A stretch of DNA of 64,000 bases from Streptomyces sp. NBC_01754. Its GTDB lineage: Bacteria; Actinomycetota; Actinomycetes; Streptomycetales; Streptomycetaceae. This document shows, one piece after another, positions 63,624-64,000 of the stretch. Under the pieces are notes generated by a model. The model saw only the letters and a program-made list of their open reading frames with translations, did no database searches and was not told where the DNA came from. The stretch is from the NCBI RefSeq assembly GCF_035918015.1, contig NZ_CP109132.1:496001-560000 (forward strand), read 5' to 3'. Position 1 is the first letter of the stretch. Every line of letters begins with the position of its first letter. The position numbers were made by a program, and so were the translations under genes.

Positions 63624-64000
63624 CGGGACCGACGCTCCCGGGCGACGTAGACGGCGGCGATGATGATGGCCGCCTGGGCGATCTGTGCGGTGGAGTCGGG
63701 CAGGTCGTGCTTGACGAGCGTGGCGCGCAGCAGCTGCATCAGCAGGGCGCCGGCCACGGTGCCCAGCACCCGGACGGAGCCGCCGTTGAGCGGCGTGCCG
63801 CCCACGACGACGGCGGTGATGGCGGAGAGCTCCATGAGGGTGCCCAGCGAGGACGGGTCGCTCGCGGTGAGCCGTGCGGTGGCGAGGATTCCGGCGAGCG
63901 CGGCGAGGACGCCGCACAGGACGTAGACCCCGATCAGGACGCGTCTGACGGGCAGTCCGGCGAGGGCCGCGGCGGAGCGGTTGCCGCCGACGGCGACGAT
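63620..64000 (-). CDS. sugar ABC permease, YtfT-like (CUT2), 5' end cut by window
   Basis: The C-terminal 126 residues of a second BPD_transp_2 permease; the frame is open to the window end. IVAVGGNRSAAALAGLPVRR and MELSAITAVVVGGTPLNGGS are the usual YtfT/RbsC blocks. Together with the YjfF-like gene it forms the membrane part of a CUT2 importer whose binding protein and ATPase would lie beyond the window. Confidence 0.88.
   Translation of the reverse strand: MVAVGGNRSAAALAGLPVRRVLIGVYVLCGVLAALAGILATARLTASDPSSLGTLMELSAITAVVVGGTPLNGGSVRVLGTVAGALLMQLLRATLVKHDLPDSTAQIAQAAIIIAAVYVARERRSR

Overview
This window is a piece of a high-GC actinobacterial chromosome, almost certainly Streptomyces. The evidence is the strong G/C third-position bias in every real gene, frequent GTG starts, 4-bp stop/start overlaps, a chaplin, a melC1-melC2 tyrosinase pair, many secreted glycoside hydrolases with discoidin, CBM2 or Fn3 modules, LacI-controlled sugar ABC operons, and a CebR-type operator. 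No rRNA, tRNA or CRISPR array was seen.

Layout. 1-6504 (+) is a translationally coupled surface-polysaccharide operon: Wzy/O-antigen-ligase-like protein (cut by the window edge), MurJ-type flippase, polysaccharide deacetylase, GT4 glycosyltransferase, Wzz-like protein and CelD-like acyltransferase. A short chaplin follows. 6986-8368 (-) is tyrosinase and its copper chaperone, then a P450 and a GH26-like protein on the + strand. 11.3-17.2 kb is a scrap yard: two pieces of one thiamine-diphosphate enzyme gene lying 4.8 kb apart, a wrecked tyrosine recombinase, transposase fragments, a slipped (GACA)3 pseudogene, and intact lectin-like, LysE-like and DinB-like genes.

17.2-21.0 kb holds a partial second respiratory set (CtaD, CtaF and a convergent cytochrome b). 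21.1-25.8 kb (-) is a beta-glucoside ABC operon ending in a GH1 beta-glucosidase. It is followed by two secreted discoidin enzymes, a TerD protein, PTS-type dihydroxyacetone kinase DhaKLM, and a GH12 cellulase with CBM2 behind a perfect CebR-type box. 35.8-46.0 kb is mixed housekeeping: Nudix, PP2C phosphatase, beta-hydroxyacid dehydrogenase, CbiZ, PRC-barrel protein, acyl-CoA dehydrogenase-like protein, zinc-independent L31, a binding protein with no signal peptide, a GNAT remnant and a cupin.

46.1-56.8 kb (-) looks like one alpha-glucan programme: a GH87-like secreted alpha-glucanase, a LacI regulator, a binding protein, two permeases and a GH13 alpha-glucosidase. A complete IS1182-type element with CTAG target duplication sits just upstream of the GH87-like gene. 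The window ends with an S8 protease, aldose 1-epimerase, a LacI regulator and two YjfF/YtfT-type sugar permeases, the last one cut by the window edge.

Taken together, much of the window serves growth on polysaccharides: secreted enzymes cut beta- and alpha-glucans, ABC systems import the oligosaccharides, cytoplasmic GH1 and GH13 enzymes finish them, and LacI-type regulators gate expression. No ATPase gene accompanies either CUT1-type transporter. In Streptomyces such systems usually share MsiK, encoded elsewhere.
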